DNA from: Triatoma infestans
Lineage: Eukaryota; Arthropoda; Insecta; Hemiptera; Reduviidae
Reading direction: 5' to 3'
Length of the DNA stretch: 64,000 bases
NCBI GenBank assembly: GCA_011037195.1
Contig: JAAEAF010000103.1
Span: 248,001 to 312,000 of the forward strand
Below are positions 54,901-63,291 of the stretch, one piece after another (the first letter of the stretch is position 1; every line of letters starts with the position of its first letter). Both the position numbers and the translations under genes were made by a program. Under the pieces are notes generated by a model that had not been told where the DNA came from, made no database searches, and was given only the letters and a program-made list of their open reading frames with translations.

Positions 54901-57900
54901 ACCACATAGGCGAACCTACCTCATCAAGAAGGCTGAAACCCCGACTTTATCAAGACCTCTAATTTTCTTTTTTTTTTTTTCTTCCGTTTACCACTATGTG
55001 TAAAGCTCCAGTGAGCTGGTCCATATATTTTGATTGTAAATAAAAAAAATAAAAAAATAAAAACATTAAGAATATGTTGAGAGAAAATCAAATACATTTC
55101 ATTTCCTCTATTATTTATTTTAATATCACTTCCAACCGTTTTGCCGTTTGCTGCCAACCTTACATATCAATTTACCTTCATATTTTCTTGTATTAACACT
55201 GCTTGGATTTCATATTTATTTATTATTTTTACAAGCTTTTGACTTCCTTAAACTTTGCATTGCCTTTCTTTAAATTCTTATCTCTTCTTAGTATATACTC
55301 CTGAAATTTCTTATCGCCCCCTCTGTGATAAAAATGATTTGTCAAATTAACACCACTATTAAAATTTAGTTATAAAGTATCCTTCAAAACATTACTATAC
55401 AATATTTTTTAATGTCTAATTATAATTTATAATAATTCCATTTTATCATTAAACAAACACACATACTAACATAACCTTATGGACCTCCCGCACATACCAA
55501 CCACCAAATGTTAAGTGTAACAGAAACTTTACATTAACGTGAACTCTGCACGAAATTGGTAAATTTCGTCTGAGATGAATGAAAATTCCGAACCGGTCAG
55601 GAATAAAATAAATATGCATGCTACGACGGATTAATACCAGTTGTTATCCAGCATTGCGGACCCATTCACATATTCAACGATTACAATGTTTAGTTGGGCT
55701 GACCATTGTAATGTGATTGGTGATGTTTGATATGTGTAGGTGGGTAGCTTGTGGCGTGAGCGTTTTAGTGAAAAGGGCTTGTAATGTTGAGATAAAGATA
55801 GAAGTATTAAGAATAATTAAGAAGTCACCACTGTTTTATAAATAATTATATTCTGTTAAAATAATAACTACGACTTATTTGATATTATAAACTTATTTAA
55901 TTTATTGTGAAACTGGCACAGATATTTAGAGAGCGATTCCTGAAGTAGTGTTTCGATGTTTCCACCTTGAATTCTGGCAGAAATCTGTCTTTTGGAAGGA
56001 ATGTTTCTCTTTGTTCTTCAGTTCCTCCCCTGTTAGGAGAAGGGGGTAGTACAATGCCATAATTGTTCTTGAACCGTACGAGTAACTGGACTTGTATACC
56101 TGGTCTTGTCCTTTTGCAAGGGAATGTCAATTTTTTTCTTAATTTTGATTTATTTATAATTTAATATTATTTCAAGTTTCTTGCATCCATCACACCATGA
56201 AATGGATATCTGAGCAGCCTTGAGTGGAGCGCCCTGTGTCAAAATAAAAATGATACTTCTTTTAAAACATTTAGGTCTTCGGGTTAAGACCACTTTGTTG
56301 TAAAGCCCGTGGATGTATGATGTAAATTGCTGCGGGAGCCTGGAAGATTATGATTTTTTTTTTTTAGACAAACGTAATGTTGAATCTTTAAAGGCAATTG
56401 AAGAATCATTGTTTTTACTTTGCTTGGATGACAAATGTCCAGAAAAGTGTAGAAATGATAAAACAACTGCTGCTATTCAATGTGTTCATGGAGGTGGCCC
56501 AAATGGTAATGCTGCTAACAGATGGTTTGACAAAACAATTCAGGTAAAATAGGTAATTTAACTAAACTCATTCCTTAAATAGTTTATTCACTGTAAACAT
56601 TAATCACATTGATTATTGTGCAGTGCAAATAAATTATTGAAAAAAAAATTAGAATCACAGCTAATACAGTTTGAATTTGCTGATTTATTGTTTAGGTGTT
56701 TCTATGAAAATGAAATACATTTCTGATGAAAATCTTAGAATTAGAATTATTAGAAGCAGCATCTGCTAGCTGCACAAGTAATTGTTTATACATCTATTTG
56801 GATTGAATTGCTCTCATAAATGAACTGGAGCTCACCATATTCACACTTACTTCATTTTTACATTTTTTGCAAATTATTGTGTCGTAAATATAAAATCTCC
56901 GTCACAATGTACATTAAAAATCACATTTCAAAGTTTTCCAAACTCTAATCCTATTTCATAAAACGACATCCCCTTAAGGGGGAAGTGGATTAGCCTCTTC
57001 TTCAGGAATAATGGCGTCCCAGCGGCTCTTCTAGCCTCAAGAGATAGTTGGTGTTATTTAGGTGAGTTTAGGCAAACTCTAGCTCACCACATATTACTAA
57101 CAATTATACATTGCACACAAGATGGCTATATTCTCAGTTCAAATACTAACATAAGGGAGTCACAACCAACATTTAGGTCGCAGTAGTTCGGCTTTATAGC
57201 CCCTACAAACATCCAACATAAAATGACATAGCTTTCTGAGAAACTCCGGAAAAGCTGTTAAAATAGTATTTGGATTAAAATATTGTTTATTGGTTAGTGT
57301 AATAAGGAAATAGTGAATACTTACTTCTTTCTGCATGAAAGTTGACATTTGAATTCATTTGGTAATGCCTAATCGTTAGCATTTTTTGTTTGTTTTTTGA
57401 AAAGTTAATGTAACTTCGTATAAAGAGATAGGATGACAGAAAGGATACCGAACAGAGGCGCTGGGTCAGTGGCCCTTTCTCTGCTCGGCAACTCGGCCTG
57501 GTATACAGATGGCTCCAAAACCCAGACTGAGGTCGGAGCTGGACTCTACAGGGATAGGTCTAAGGTTAAAATTATGGCCTGCTTGAGAAAATACGCACAG
57601 TCCTCCAGGCCGACGTGGTGGCGTTACAGCTTTGTGCTAAAGAAATTCAAAAGCAAGGACTAGTGGGGAGGAGAGTGGCCATATAGTCCCAATAGTCAGG
57701 CTGTTTGAACGCATTTCCTCAAACCAAGTAGTCTCGCGTTTGGTGTGGGACTGCCTAACGGCTCTAACCGAAGTGGTTGCTCGGAATAAGCTGCCATTCC
57801 GCTATTTTTTTCAAACTCTGAATTTTGACAACATATTTAATTTAATTAACATTATTTAGAAGATCGAATTTTGTGTAATAAACTGAAATAGCACTTTGGA

Positions 57901-60900
57901 GGAAAATTAACTCCCACCCTCCCCCAAAAGTCGCTTTAAATGAATTTTCCAGGAGAAACGAAGTTGTAGCTCATTATAAATATGTAGTTAATGTACCAAG
58001 TTTGAAAAATACGTTAGAGCCATTTTCGAGAAAATCCCAATACACTGAGAAAACCGTTCAGTAAAGTTGCACTTGTGGTTGATAAATTTTGCCCGAAATC
58101 TTCATGTCTGATGCGGGGTACTGTCTATATGGAATACCAAGTTTGGTGTTGCTGCGATTTATCATTTTTGAGATATTTTTTTAAACAGATCCATCCAGAC
58201 CAATTTCTATATATTTAGTCAGTCGATATAGTGTAATGCATTAATAGATTCTGCCTAAAAGTGGATTCTGTGTCCAAAGTCAAATTGAATCTGAATAAGT
58301 AGAGCATGTAATTTTGGATACAAGAGTCAAACAAAGCACATTACTCGCTATATAGCAAGTGTAACAGCACACTCATCCATTTTAGATAAAAGAATTAAAA
58401 ATTATTCTTAAAATTGAATTAAAAATTTTATTATACAATATATTACCTTTCTTGTATTGATAATATTATTTGTATCATATAATGCTCCATCATCATCTGA
58501 CTGTTCATTTTAATGTTCTTAGTTTATAGTAAGTTTGGATGGCAATAATGGCTTGACTTATGAACATAGTCCTGCTGAAGGCCAACCGATTGCATCTCTC
58601 ATGGATCACATTGTCAATTATATGTAAGATAATTAATATTTAAATTTTGTTCAATTTAATTTCTAGATTTTTTTATTAGTTTTCTTTATGAACTTATGCC
58701 TGGTATAAAATCCCTAACAAATTTTCTTTCTAATAAACAGTCTGTACTTCTAATAGAATCTTACTTTTAATTCTATATTTCTTGCCAATTTGTGAAACTA
58801 GATTTTGTTTTTTTTTTCTGTAAGTAAAATCTTTAAAACGTTTCGGACATCTTTAACGGTTTTCCTCAAGAATTACATAAAAAAAATTACCGATAGTCAT
58901 GGGAAGAAAGTATGAATTAAGGTGTAAACAAAGGATTCTTAACACAGATGAAGAATAAAACTATTTTGAAATATACCAAAAAAGTTATAAATAAGGAAGG
59001 AAATAATAATAATAATAAAATGAAATTAAAAATTAAAATACAAGCAAAAACGGTGGAAGAGGAATACAGAGTCGGTTGAAATTAGGTTTGAATGATCAGA
59101 ATCCTTGAATTAAATACTGTTGAGTGATCCTCAGTAAACAAGTTTGCCTTTTTTTAGTCTCGTATTGTCGTCCTACATAAGAGGATGGAGTTTCTTTAAA
59201 AAATTCTGGCCCAGGGAAATTTGTTTGCTTTTGCAAATACTGCAGATAATCAATTCTTATTTGTTCATCTGATATTTTGCTAAGGCAGTTATTAGTTCTA
59301 TGGGGAGTATGTTACAGTGTCCTCATAGCAGAAGGAATTTGTTAGATCTGATCTGTAATTGTTGGTTTCAATATGTTTTTTCTTTTCAACAGTCTCCAAT
59401 AGTTAAGCCAGGAGATTGAATAGATATGAAATTGTATGTAATTTTAAATGAAATATATTCTTTTTTCCATGAGAAATCAGGCCACCAGCGTACCAGAGAA
59501 GTATGGTAAGAAATGTTGAATAGAAGGAAGCATCGTTTAAAAATGATTGTCTGTTAAGTTATACAGGGTGGGGGCAGAGCAACTTGTTTATCTAAATTTG
59601 GCGCACTGAAGCATTGGTTGCTCCGAGGAGGGTGGGGGAGACAATTAGAGAGGGCGAGGCGTAAAGTTGTAGCTCCACTTGGTTTAGTTAGCATCATGGA
59701 GTGGACGAAGATGGAGCGCGCGTTCGCTGTCAAGGCATATTTTTTCTAGCGGTCGCTCAATCATCGCCACGCAATGTGCATTCCGTACCCATTTCAATAT
59801 TGCGCTTCTTGGCTCCAGTAGGACGGTGCCACGCACACACACCGCGCGTGTCAATGACTATTTTGCGGTACGCTTCCCAGGACGCCTCATCTCCTTGAGA
59901 GGCGATCTGCACTGCCAGCCGGTCGCCTGATTTAGCCCCCTGTGACTATTTTTTATGGGGCTATTTAAAATCTCTTATTTACAACGATGTTCCTAGGACC
60001 CTGGCTCACCTAAAGAACAACATTCGTCAGCTGTCGTCAACTTCCCGTCGATATGCTAGAGTAGCTAGAGGTATTACTCTAGTTTCCCGTAGTTATCCGC
60101 TAGAGTAATAGTTATCCCGGAGTTTTCTCGATTTTAGAGAAAATTGCACTTAGTGACTTTTACCTCCAAGCAGACGATATACATAAATAGACTGTAGGGT
60201 GAAGTTGTTCGAGATTCTTTTCACATGTTTGTTAGATACCCAACTAAATGAGAGGTAGAATGGCTGATGAGTAGCCGAAGTAGAGGAACAAAATATGGAT
60301 CGTTCCGTATTAATTATTTTCTCTTACTCTTGGAATTTTAAGCAAGCATCGTTTGTGTAATTTAGAGATAAATAGTTTAGAGTAATTAATATTAAATAGA
60401 TGACATACCCTCTAAATAATGAACATAACCCCACTCCTAACCCAAAATGATTTTCCGGAAGAAACGTTTAAAGAAATCATTGGGAACTATTTTTGAGAAA
60501 GAAAAACTGAGAAATCCATTTAGTAAAGTAGTATTCTGGTTGAGGAATTTTGACAGATAACTTCCGTCGGATCCCATCGGATATCCAATTAGAATGTCAA
60601 GTTTGAACTATTTGCGATTTTCTGTTTTTTTGGCTATGCTGTTCACATACAGATAGACATTAAATATTCATATCTTTTCAACTTTTTAGAATTTTCAGAA
60701 AACTCTAAAACTGTCTATTGAAAATTTGACACAATCGCAATACTCTAGGTTCAAATGAGAATTGGAATTCTAATGTTAAAAAAAGGAGAAATTTGACTAA
60801 AAACTAGTTCATAAATTGGTTCAAATAAGAATTAATGTGAGAAATTCATACTTTACGAATCATACTGTTCATGTGATTTCTTCATTTTGTTCAAAATAAG

Positions 60901-61934
60901 ATGTAAAAACAGCAAAAAAAAAAAAAAGAAGATATATTTTCCCTGTTATTTCAAATAATGAAATAACCAATAATAATGTCATCAGATTACTTGAAATAAT
61001 GAGTAATAAATACATTATTTCAGATACTGTGTGAAAAAACCAGTTATTTGAAATATTCTTTCAAATAATGCCCAGCTTTGTTTATAACTAACGTACGGCT
61101 TGAAAATTTTTTCGATCATTGTCTGTTTAGTTTATTCAGATAGTTCGAAGTTTCATTTTTATTCATTAAGTCTTCTTTTTCATTATATTAAACATTACTT
61201 TTTTATTTCGCCTCTCTAGAATTTCATTTTTTTAATTTCTGTAAGATTAATGTTAGATATTTGTGATAATTCGATAAATGTGAAGAGTTAATTGAGACTG
61301 CAATTAATGAACTTTTGTTTTTACTCAAATTAGATGTGATCCGCCTTGTGGACTTCCAACAACAGACACTCCTAAGAAGCCCAAGTTATTACGTTTTTAT
61401 CCCAATATGAAAGTCAATGAGGCCATTAAAAAGGCTGAATGTAACTTACAGGAGTGAGTTCATCTATAAATCGTATTTTTTTTTAAATATTCAGATAACT
61501 TTGATTTACTTAGGCTTATTATTGAAAACTTTTTTTTTTTTTAGATTGGTTGATGATTTAGAATTTAATTGTTTTACTTTCAAAACATTTGGTAAGGAAT
61601 GTATTAAGCAATATAAATTAAGCCCAGATAGTTTCTTACAAATGGCAATGCAGTATGCATTTTACAGGTAAGCAAAGTATCATTAGTTTAATTCAGCTAA
61701 TTCTAGTAATTTTAGTAACATTTATTTATGTCTAGAATGCATCATGTTCCTGGTGCACATTATGAATCTGCTGCTACACGTAAGTTTATTGATGGCCGTA
61801 CCGAAACAATAAGGTCCTGTTCAGAAGAATCCATTAGGTTTGCTAAAGCAATGAGTAATATACAACTTTCAGACCAGAGTAAAGCAAATGCTCTTAGGAT
61901 AGCTGTTAATGCTCATAAACAATATACCGTTGCG
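42006..61934 (+). CDS. CRAT: Carnitine O-acetyltransferase (partial; 3' end beyond the window)
   Basis: Nine exons: 42006-42097, 42293-42428, 42804-42976, 44349-44668, 56368-56543, 58523-58623, 61334-61453, 61545-61667 and 61736-61934. All have GT-AG borders and compatible phases, giving 480 codons of about 620 expected. The enzyme moves acetyl groups between CoA and carnitine, buffering acetyl-CoA in mitochondria and peroxisomes. Block order follows human CRAT: GAPGGVGEYLQ, WWLNTAYLEYRSPVVVCSSP, GLLTADHRDSW, NRWFDKTIQ, the catalytic-His block LTYEHSPAEG (His codon 58565-58567) and SPDSFLQMAMQYAFYR. Alternative: a close carnitine/choline acyltransferase paralogue, but NRWFDKT and TAYLEYR fit CRAT best. 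The N-terminal exon was not found. Confidence 0.92.
43540..43790 (+). pseudogene. Decayed duplicate of the following CRAT exon
   Basis: Within CRAT intron 3, tggaacttgccacacttct, cccaagagataaattg, gtttcagccatcatctgagt and atagttggatcaaatattgt match exon D (44349-44668) block by block, in the same order and at about 75% identity over the best 90 bases (43609-43692). The reading frame is broken by stops and gaps, so it is not usable. I infer an old tandem duplication of this exon, one copy of which has decayed. Confidence 0.65.
44349..44668 (+). CDS. CRAT: CRAT exon D
   Basis: Encodes DKIPQDMMGNDPLDMSQYKQ, FGTCRNPASPRD, HIVVAYKNNYFKIKVSN and GLLTADHRDSWSEAYSQLYC. Equivalent to the human segment with LGGKPLCMNQYYQILSSCR and GILTSNHRNSW. 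Leaves in phase 1 at GTTAGT; the 11.7-kb transposon-filled intron follows. Confidence 0.95.
44705..44755 (+). repeat. Fragment of the dispersed 'CACTTCCGG' repeat family (left end)
   Basis: ttggtctgaaacattcacac followed by aactttctcttacc matches the left end of the copy at 46186. Only about 50 bp are present. Confidence 0.55.
44838..45388 (+). repeat. Large foldback element, left arm
   Basis: About 550 bp whose inverted copy is at 55090-55645 (roughly 85% by eye). Shared landmarks include tatttattttattcctga, gtttgtttaatgataaaatg, aaggatactttataactaaa and gaggttggcagcaaac. The outer 90 bp is the FB2 arm (with ctgatcggtttcggattttc). Before later insertions the two arms were separated by only about 75-90 bp. 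Confidence 0.85.
45439..45450 (+). repeat. Target-site duplication of the Jockey-like LINE, left copy
   Basis: acattaagaata, repeated exactly at 55063-55074 directly after the LINE's A-rich tail. It marks the LINE's 5' end at 45451. Confidence 0.8.
45492..45998 (+). pseudogene. Jockey-like ORF1, 5' segment
   Basis: 45492-45797 is open (VKRTTPEKGRRQEKPSSLTK, AQEETDRYQENPEDGEYSNH), basic and disordered as in Jockey ORF1 N-termini. After a stop at 45795 a shifted frame leads to KIPPIFRIGTDSY at 45998, where the BEL/Pao element begins. The same codon frame resumes at 51427, showing that the LTR element landed inside ORF1. Confidence 0.7.
46186..47204. repeat. Dispersed 'CACTTCCGG' repeat, fullest copy, inside the BEL/Pao LTR
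   Basis: 1.0 kb inserted in the left LTR. It is built of tandem-like units with cacttccgg near 46314, 46621 and 46910 (spacing about 308 and 290 bp); each unit repeats blocks such as tagcacttta, cctaaccccacccctccc, aattttcccagagaaatg and gagccatttttgaga. It ends with a CA microsatellite (about 47030-47090) and a hairpin ctcttactaggagtaagag. CTTTCTCTTACTCC near the left end is the inverse of the right end. TAAAAAAT flanks both sides and may be an 8-bp target duplication. It has no coding capacity. Confidence 0.8.
47322..47846 (-). pseudogene. BEL/Pao integrase C-terminal (DUF5641-like) domain
   Basis: Open minus-strand frame with RRRFRAEYLGQLVLAHRNN, VGELVLVGSDNQKRVNWPLA, IIPGKDGKCRVVQLKT and RPVQRVYPLEM, the conserved C-terminal domain of BEL/Pao integrases. 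An acidic then basic tail follows. It is separated from the integrase core by frame breaks. Confidence 0.85.
47995..48597 (-). pseudogene. BEL/Pao integrase zinc-binding and catalytic core
   Basis: The HHCC zinc motif (ending KCKVCRRYSAK) precedes the core with first and second catalytic Asp in VFEVVDTDIAGPLY and TIIYSDNGTNYKG. The frame shifts at PPTGAGKG; the WER block bearing the catalytic Glu follows in another frame (WERMIGILKNMLRRIL, about 47985). So the core is complete in content but broken by one frameshift. Confidence 0.88.
48597..50081 (-). pseudogene. BEL/Pao zinc knuckles and protease fused to the end of RNase H; RT missing
   Basis: In one frame of 494 codons: cysteine-rich knuckles (CLICGGQHLVENC, GCFRCLRAGHIVKQC, CIICEGSHTPLMC), aspartic protease (VLIDTGSQRSYLTKRV, LIGADIAGKL) and the pre-RT lead PDLWKLDVIGIRDP. 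It then passes straight to the post-RNase-H block WRHVPGDMNPADMASRGCS. The reverse transcriptase and nearly all of RNase H are absent by an in-frame deletion, so this copy could only have moved with enzymes supplied by another element. Confidence 0.88.
50120..51093 (-). pseudogene. BEL/Pao gag (DUF1759-like)
   Basis: 51093-50443 is open and includes the gag block LPKFELPKFDGQIKNWIAFW and LLQATKQGSPARELIENFP, ending near KAVEVLKIRF. A frame change at about 50440 leads to ELLKLILTQNSVRENVSLRK (50434-50120). The join lacks a few residues usually present in the family, so a small deletion caused the shift. Confidence 0.85.
51427..52391 (+). pseudogene. Jockey-like ORF1, 3' segment with CCHC zinc knuckles
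   Basis: Continues the ORF1 frame directly after the LTR element: FKITVKTLRRFQEINQILRR, LSVIIRGIPYSVTDEEIHEE, then a frameshift near 51760. From about 51810 the frame has the knuckles CTNCQRFGHTKNYC, CVKCAGDHHFTGC and CVNCNGDHSANYSRC, followed by a Ser/Asn/Pro-rich end. Typical of Jockey-clade ORF1 nucleic-acid chaperones. Confidence 0.85.
52379..53880 (+). pseudogene. Jockey-like ORF2, endonuclease and start of RT
   Basis: ORF2 begins LVNWNANGLKIRSSTF at about 52420. A deletion of roughly 45 residues, marked by a perfect hairpin at 52472-52500, joins it to GHHEFSLPPLHNLEAVAIQV. A frameshift at about 52685 splits the LLG-DLNSKHTYWG block. From 52894 the frame is open (ELDSDHLLVLRRF, NKKAPGDDLIPN, DPNSYRPISFLSSLSKILEK) until a TGA at 53878-53880. 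Confidence 0.85.
53881..54962 (+). pseudogene. Jockey-like ORF2, reverse transcriptase core and C-terminus
   Basis: Follows the stop in another frame: PHQFGFRPRHSPVHQLKRI, AAVFLDVAAAFDTVWHSGLL, AGLPQRAIMSPILFNLYYSD and the catalytic LATYADDTMLASS, then VRYLGVILDTRLTWRLHI. The usual AGLPQGS has become AGLPQRA. It ends RRLKPRLYQDL at 54962, a characteristic Jockey-type C-terminus without an RNase H domain. Confidence 0.88.
55063..55074 (+). repeat. Target-site duplication of the Jockey-like LINE, right copy
   Basis: Exact copy of 45439-45450, directly after the A-rich LINE tail. Confidence 0.8.
55090..55645 (-). repeat. Large foldback element, right arm
   Basis: Inverted copy of 44838-45388. 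The outer end (aaccggtcaggaataaaata, then tatccagcattgcggaccca to about 55680) equals the flank of FB2, tying both foldbacks to one family. Confidence 0.85.
55700..56367. other. Remainder of CRAT intron 4
   Basis: AT-rich intron DNA with no assignable element or coding region; ends at the TTTTTTAG acceptor of exon E. Confidence 0.5.
56368..56543 (+). CDS. CRAT: CRAT exon E
   Basis: Encodes KRNVESLKAIEESLFLLCLD, VHGGGPNGNAANRWFDKTIQ. The HGGG...NRWFDKT block lies just before the catalytic histidine in CRAT. Entered in phase 1 and left in phase 0 at CAG/GTAAAA. Confidence 0.95.
56544..57430. other. CRAT intron 5, first part; nothing recognised
   Basis: No element or coding block could be assigned. 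Confidence 0.5.
57433..57793 (+). mobile_element. Fragment of LINE family B (RNase H region)
   Basis: The frame carries LLGNSAWYTDGSKTQTEVGA and RSKVKIMACLRKYA, matching the RNase H of the 32.9-38.2 kb element (WYTDGSKTPTGVGAG, KVKIKASLGKYA); further matching DNA continues to about 57790 in broken frames. It ends abruptly at the start of a dispersed-repeat copy. Both ends are truncated. Confidence 0.8.
57795..58200 (+). repeat. Dispersed 'CACTTCCGG' repeat, copy in CRAT intron 5
   Basis: Contains aactctgaattttgacaac, atagcactttggaggaaaat, tcccaccctcccccaaaag, taaatgaattttcc and agagccattttcgagaaaat in the same order as 46320-46880. It lacks the CA microsatellite and terminal hairpin. Confidence 0.7.
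58523..58623 (+). CDS. CRAT: CRAT exon F, catalytic histidine
   Basis: FIVSLDGNNGLTYEHSPAEG then QPIASLMDHIVNY. The His of YEHSPAEG is the general base of carnitine/choline acyltransferases (human CRAT YEHAAAEG). Leaves in phase 2 at GTAAGA. Confidence 0.95.
58624..59560. other. CRAT intron 6, first part
   Basis: AT-rich; a short AAT run near 59001. The reverse strand at 58835-58875 carries tccgaaacg and cttgaggaaaacc, loosely like a foldback arm. Nothing else is assignable. Confidence 0.4.
59563..60120 (+). mobile_element. Internally deleted mariner/IS630-type transposon
   Basis: After a GC-rich terminal stretch, MEWTKMERAFAVKAYFF starts at 59697 and, after one frame change, GRSIIATQCAFRTHFNIALL follows: the helix-turn-helix start of a common insect transposase. 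At about 59830 it jumps to the C-terminal part (ARVSMTILRYA, FPGRLISLRGDLH, DLAPCDYFLWGYLK), so roughly the middle half of the transposase is deleted. Several frame changes: dead. Confidence 0.75.
60400..60760 (+). repeat. Dispersed 'CACTTCCGG' repeat, copy in CRAT intron 6
   Basis: Contains taaccccactcctaaccc, attctggttgaggaattttg, gacagataact and gctatgctgttcacatacag followed by the decayed terminal section (cacaatcgcaatactc). Same block order as 46735-47190. Confidence 0.6.
60761..61333. other. End of CRAT intron 6; nothing recognised
   Basis: AT-rich, with a poly-A tract near 60914. No element could be assigned. Confidence 0.5.
61334..61934 (+). CDS. CRAT: CRAT exons G-I
   Basis: Exon G (61334-61453): DTPKKPKLLRFYPNMKVNEA. 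Exon H (61545-61667): VDDLEFNCFTFKTFGKECIK and LSPDSFLQMAMQYAFYR, matching human FGKDFPKSEKLSPDAFIQMA. Exon I (61736-61934): GRTETIRSCSEESIRFAKAM and LRIAVNAHKQYTVA. The GTAAGA donor at 61935 shows the gene continues; the last 130 or so residues are not in the window. Confidence 0.94.
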
Positions 61935-62640
61935 GTAAGATCACAATATTTTTATATTGATGCATATGTTTAAAATGACTATTTTTCATAGCAAAATTTT
62001 ATACATAGTAACAATCGTAATAAAACATCCATATTTAACCATACTTATTCTTTAAAAATTTGCATTCACAAAAATCATGAAAAACTCGTATTTAAATCGC
62101 ATATTCACTGAAGTTATTAAGGCAATCAATGAAATAATAATTTAACAATGTAATATAAATATATATGTATAACCAATTTTTTTTCTGACATACTTAAATA
62201 TCTATTTTTTTACTTTCTTTTATCATTATATTTTATTTTTTCCCAAGTTTCTAAGAGACATAACGATAAAATTAATTATAAAAAAGGAAAAAATAAAAAA
62301 TGCTGGTTACGTACTTCACTTTTGAAATTTGTCGGCACACCTTCGTTTTTAATGATATTTTTTCCATGATAGTCTACTTCTGTGGTAATTATGACCGGCG
62401 CCAGAAGTTCCCATCTTCAGGTTGATAAATACAATCTTGTACAAAGCAATATTGAGTTTACACATAGACCATTTAATAGTGAATGCAGTTACTTAGTCCA
62501 GGTGCAATGAAAAAATCTGTATTTTTCTTTTATTGTAGTCCAGTTTATTTTGTAATACTACCATTGTGCTCTCTTCTCACGAATGGTATAGTATCAAACA
62601 AACCTTTTATAACCCTACTTGAGGTAACGCGGCAGCGGCT
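61935..62640. other. CRAT intron after exon I, with a half foldback arm
   Basis: AT-rich. At 62365-62430 the minus strand reads cctgaagatggg, then ccggtcataattaccacaga, matching one arm of FB3, but no inverted partner is present nearby. Confidence 0.5.
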
Positions 62641-62682
62641 TTAACTGCAACTTCTTTCTTCTTAAGCAAATTCTTCACATAA

Positions 62683-63225
62683 AGGTGGCTACAGACTATG
62701 CATGTATTCGCGATTCGTGATGCGTGAATCGCGGGCAGTTCACGAATAGTGTATAGGGACTTGTTTGTTAAAAATCGATTCGTAAACAAGATGGTTCCTG
62801 AGTGCACAGTAATTCGCTGTAAAGCGCGGTAAATTGACGAATATCAAAGGCTGCGCATCAGCACGAACCGCTGATTCGCCAAAGTTCGGGTTGGTTTCGC
62901 AGATAATTCGTCAATTCGTTGTGCGCGCTAGTTTGTTCGAGTGGGTTATGTTTACATTTAATTCCGTGTTCTTTTTTTTTTTTTTAAGGATAATTGAAAA
63001 CAATGGCCGAAGAAGATAACAGGCAAGAATACGTACAATTACGCTTTTTCGTAAAGAACTGACTCCAGAGAATGAAGCGTACGAACTGAATAATTACCTG
63101 TGTCTACTTTTGAATAGTGATACACTCCACCATCTGCGTTTTTTCCGTTTGTTTAAAAACTTCTTCTTCTTTTGCGCCGTGATTATAAAAACAGCTATTG
63201 CTAGATCATCGTCACTCTCCATATT
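62683..63225. mobile_element. PIF/Harbinger-like DNA transposon remains
   Basis: The minus strand from 63222 reads MESDDDLAIAVFIITAQKKK then NKRKKRRWWSVSLFKSRHR, like the N-terminus of Harbinger/HARBI1-type transposases (short acidic start, then basic RRWW block). After that the frame breaks. To the left, 62683-62960 is GC-richer with inverted motifs (attcgcgattcgtgatgcgt, gaatcgcg) that may be its terminal region, next to a TAA. The DDE core is not visible. Confidence 0.4.
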
Positions 63226-63291
63226 TTCAGAGCAGAAATATGTACATACAATTTAAACATAATATACATGTACCTACTGAAATAATTAATA

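Larger units (their letters stand above)
45451..55062 (+). mobile_element. Jockey-like non-LTR retrotransposon, split by a BEL/Pao insertion
   Basis: Outside the inserted LTR element the LINE runs 45451-45998 and 51427-55062, about 4.2 kb. It has ORF1 with three CCHC zinc knuckles, ORF2 with a deleted endonuclease and an RT, a short 3' UTR and a tail of A with scattered T. The 12-bp target duplication and the preserved 5' end suggest a near full-length insertion, now broken by frameshifts, an in-frame stop at 53878-53880 and a deletion in the endonuclease. Confidence 0.9.
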
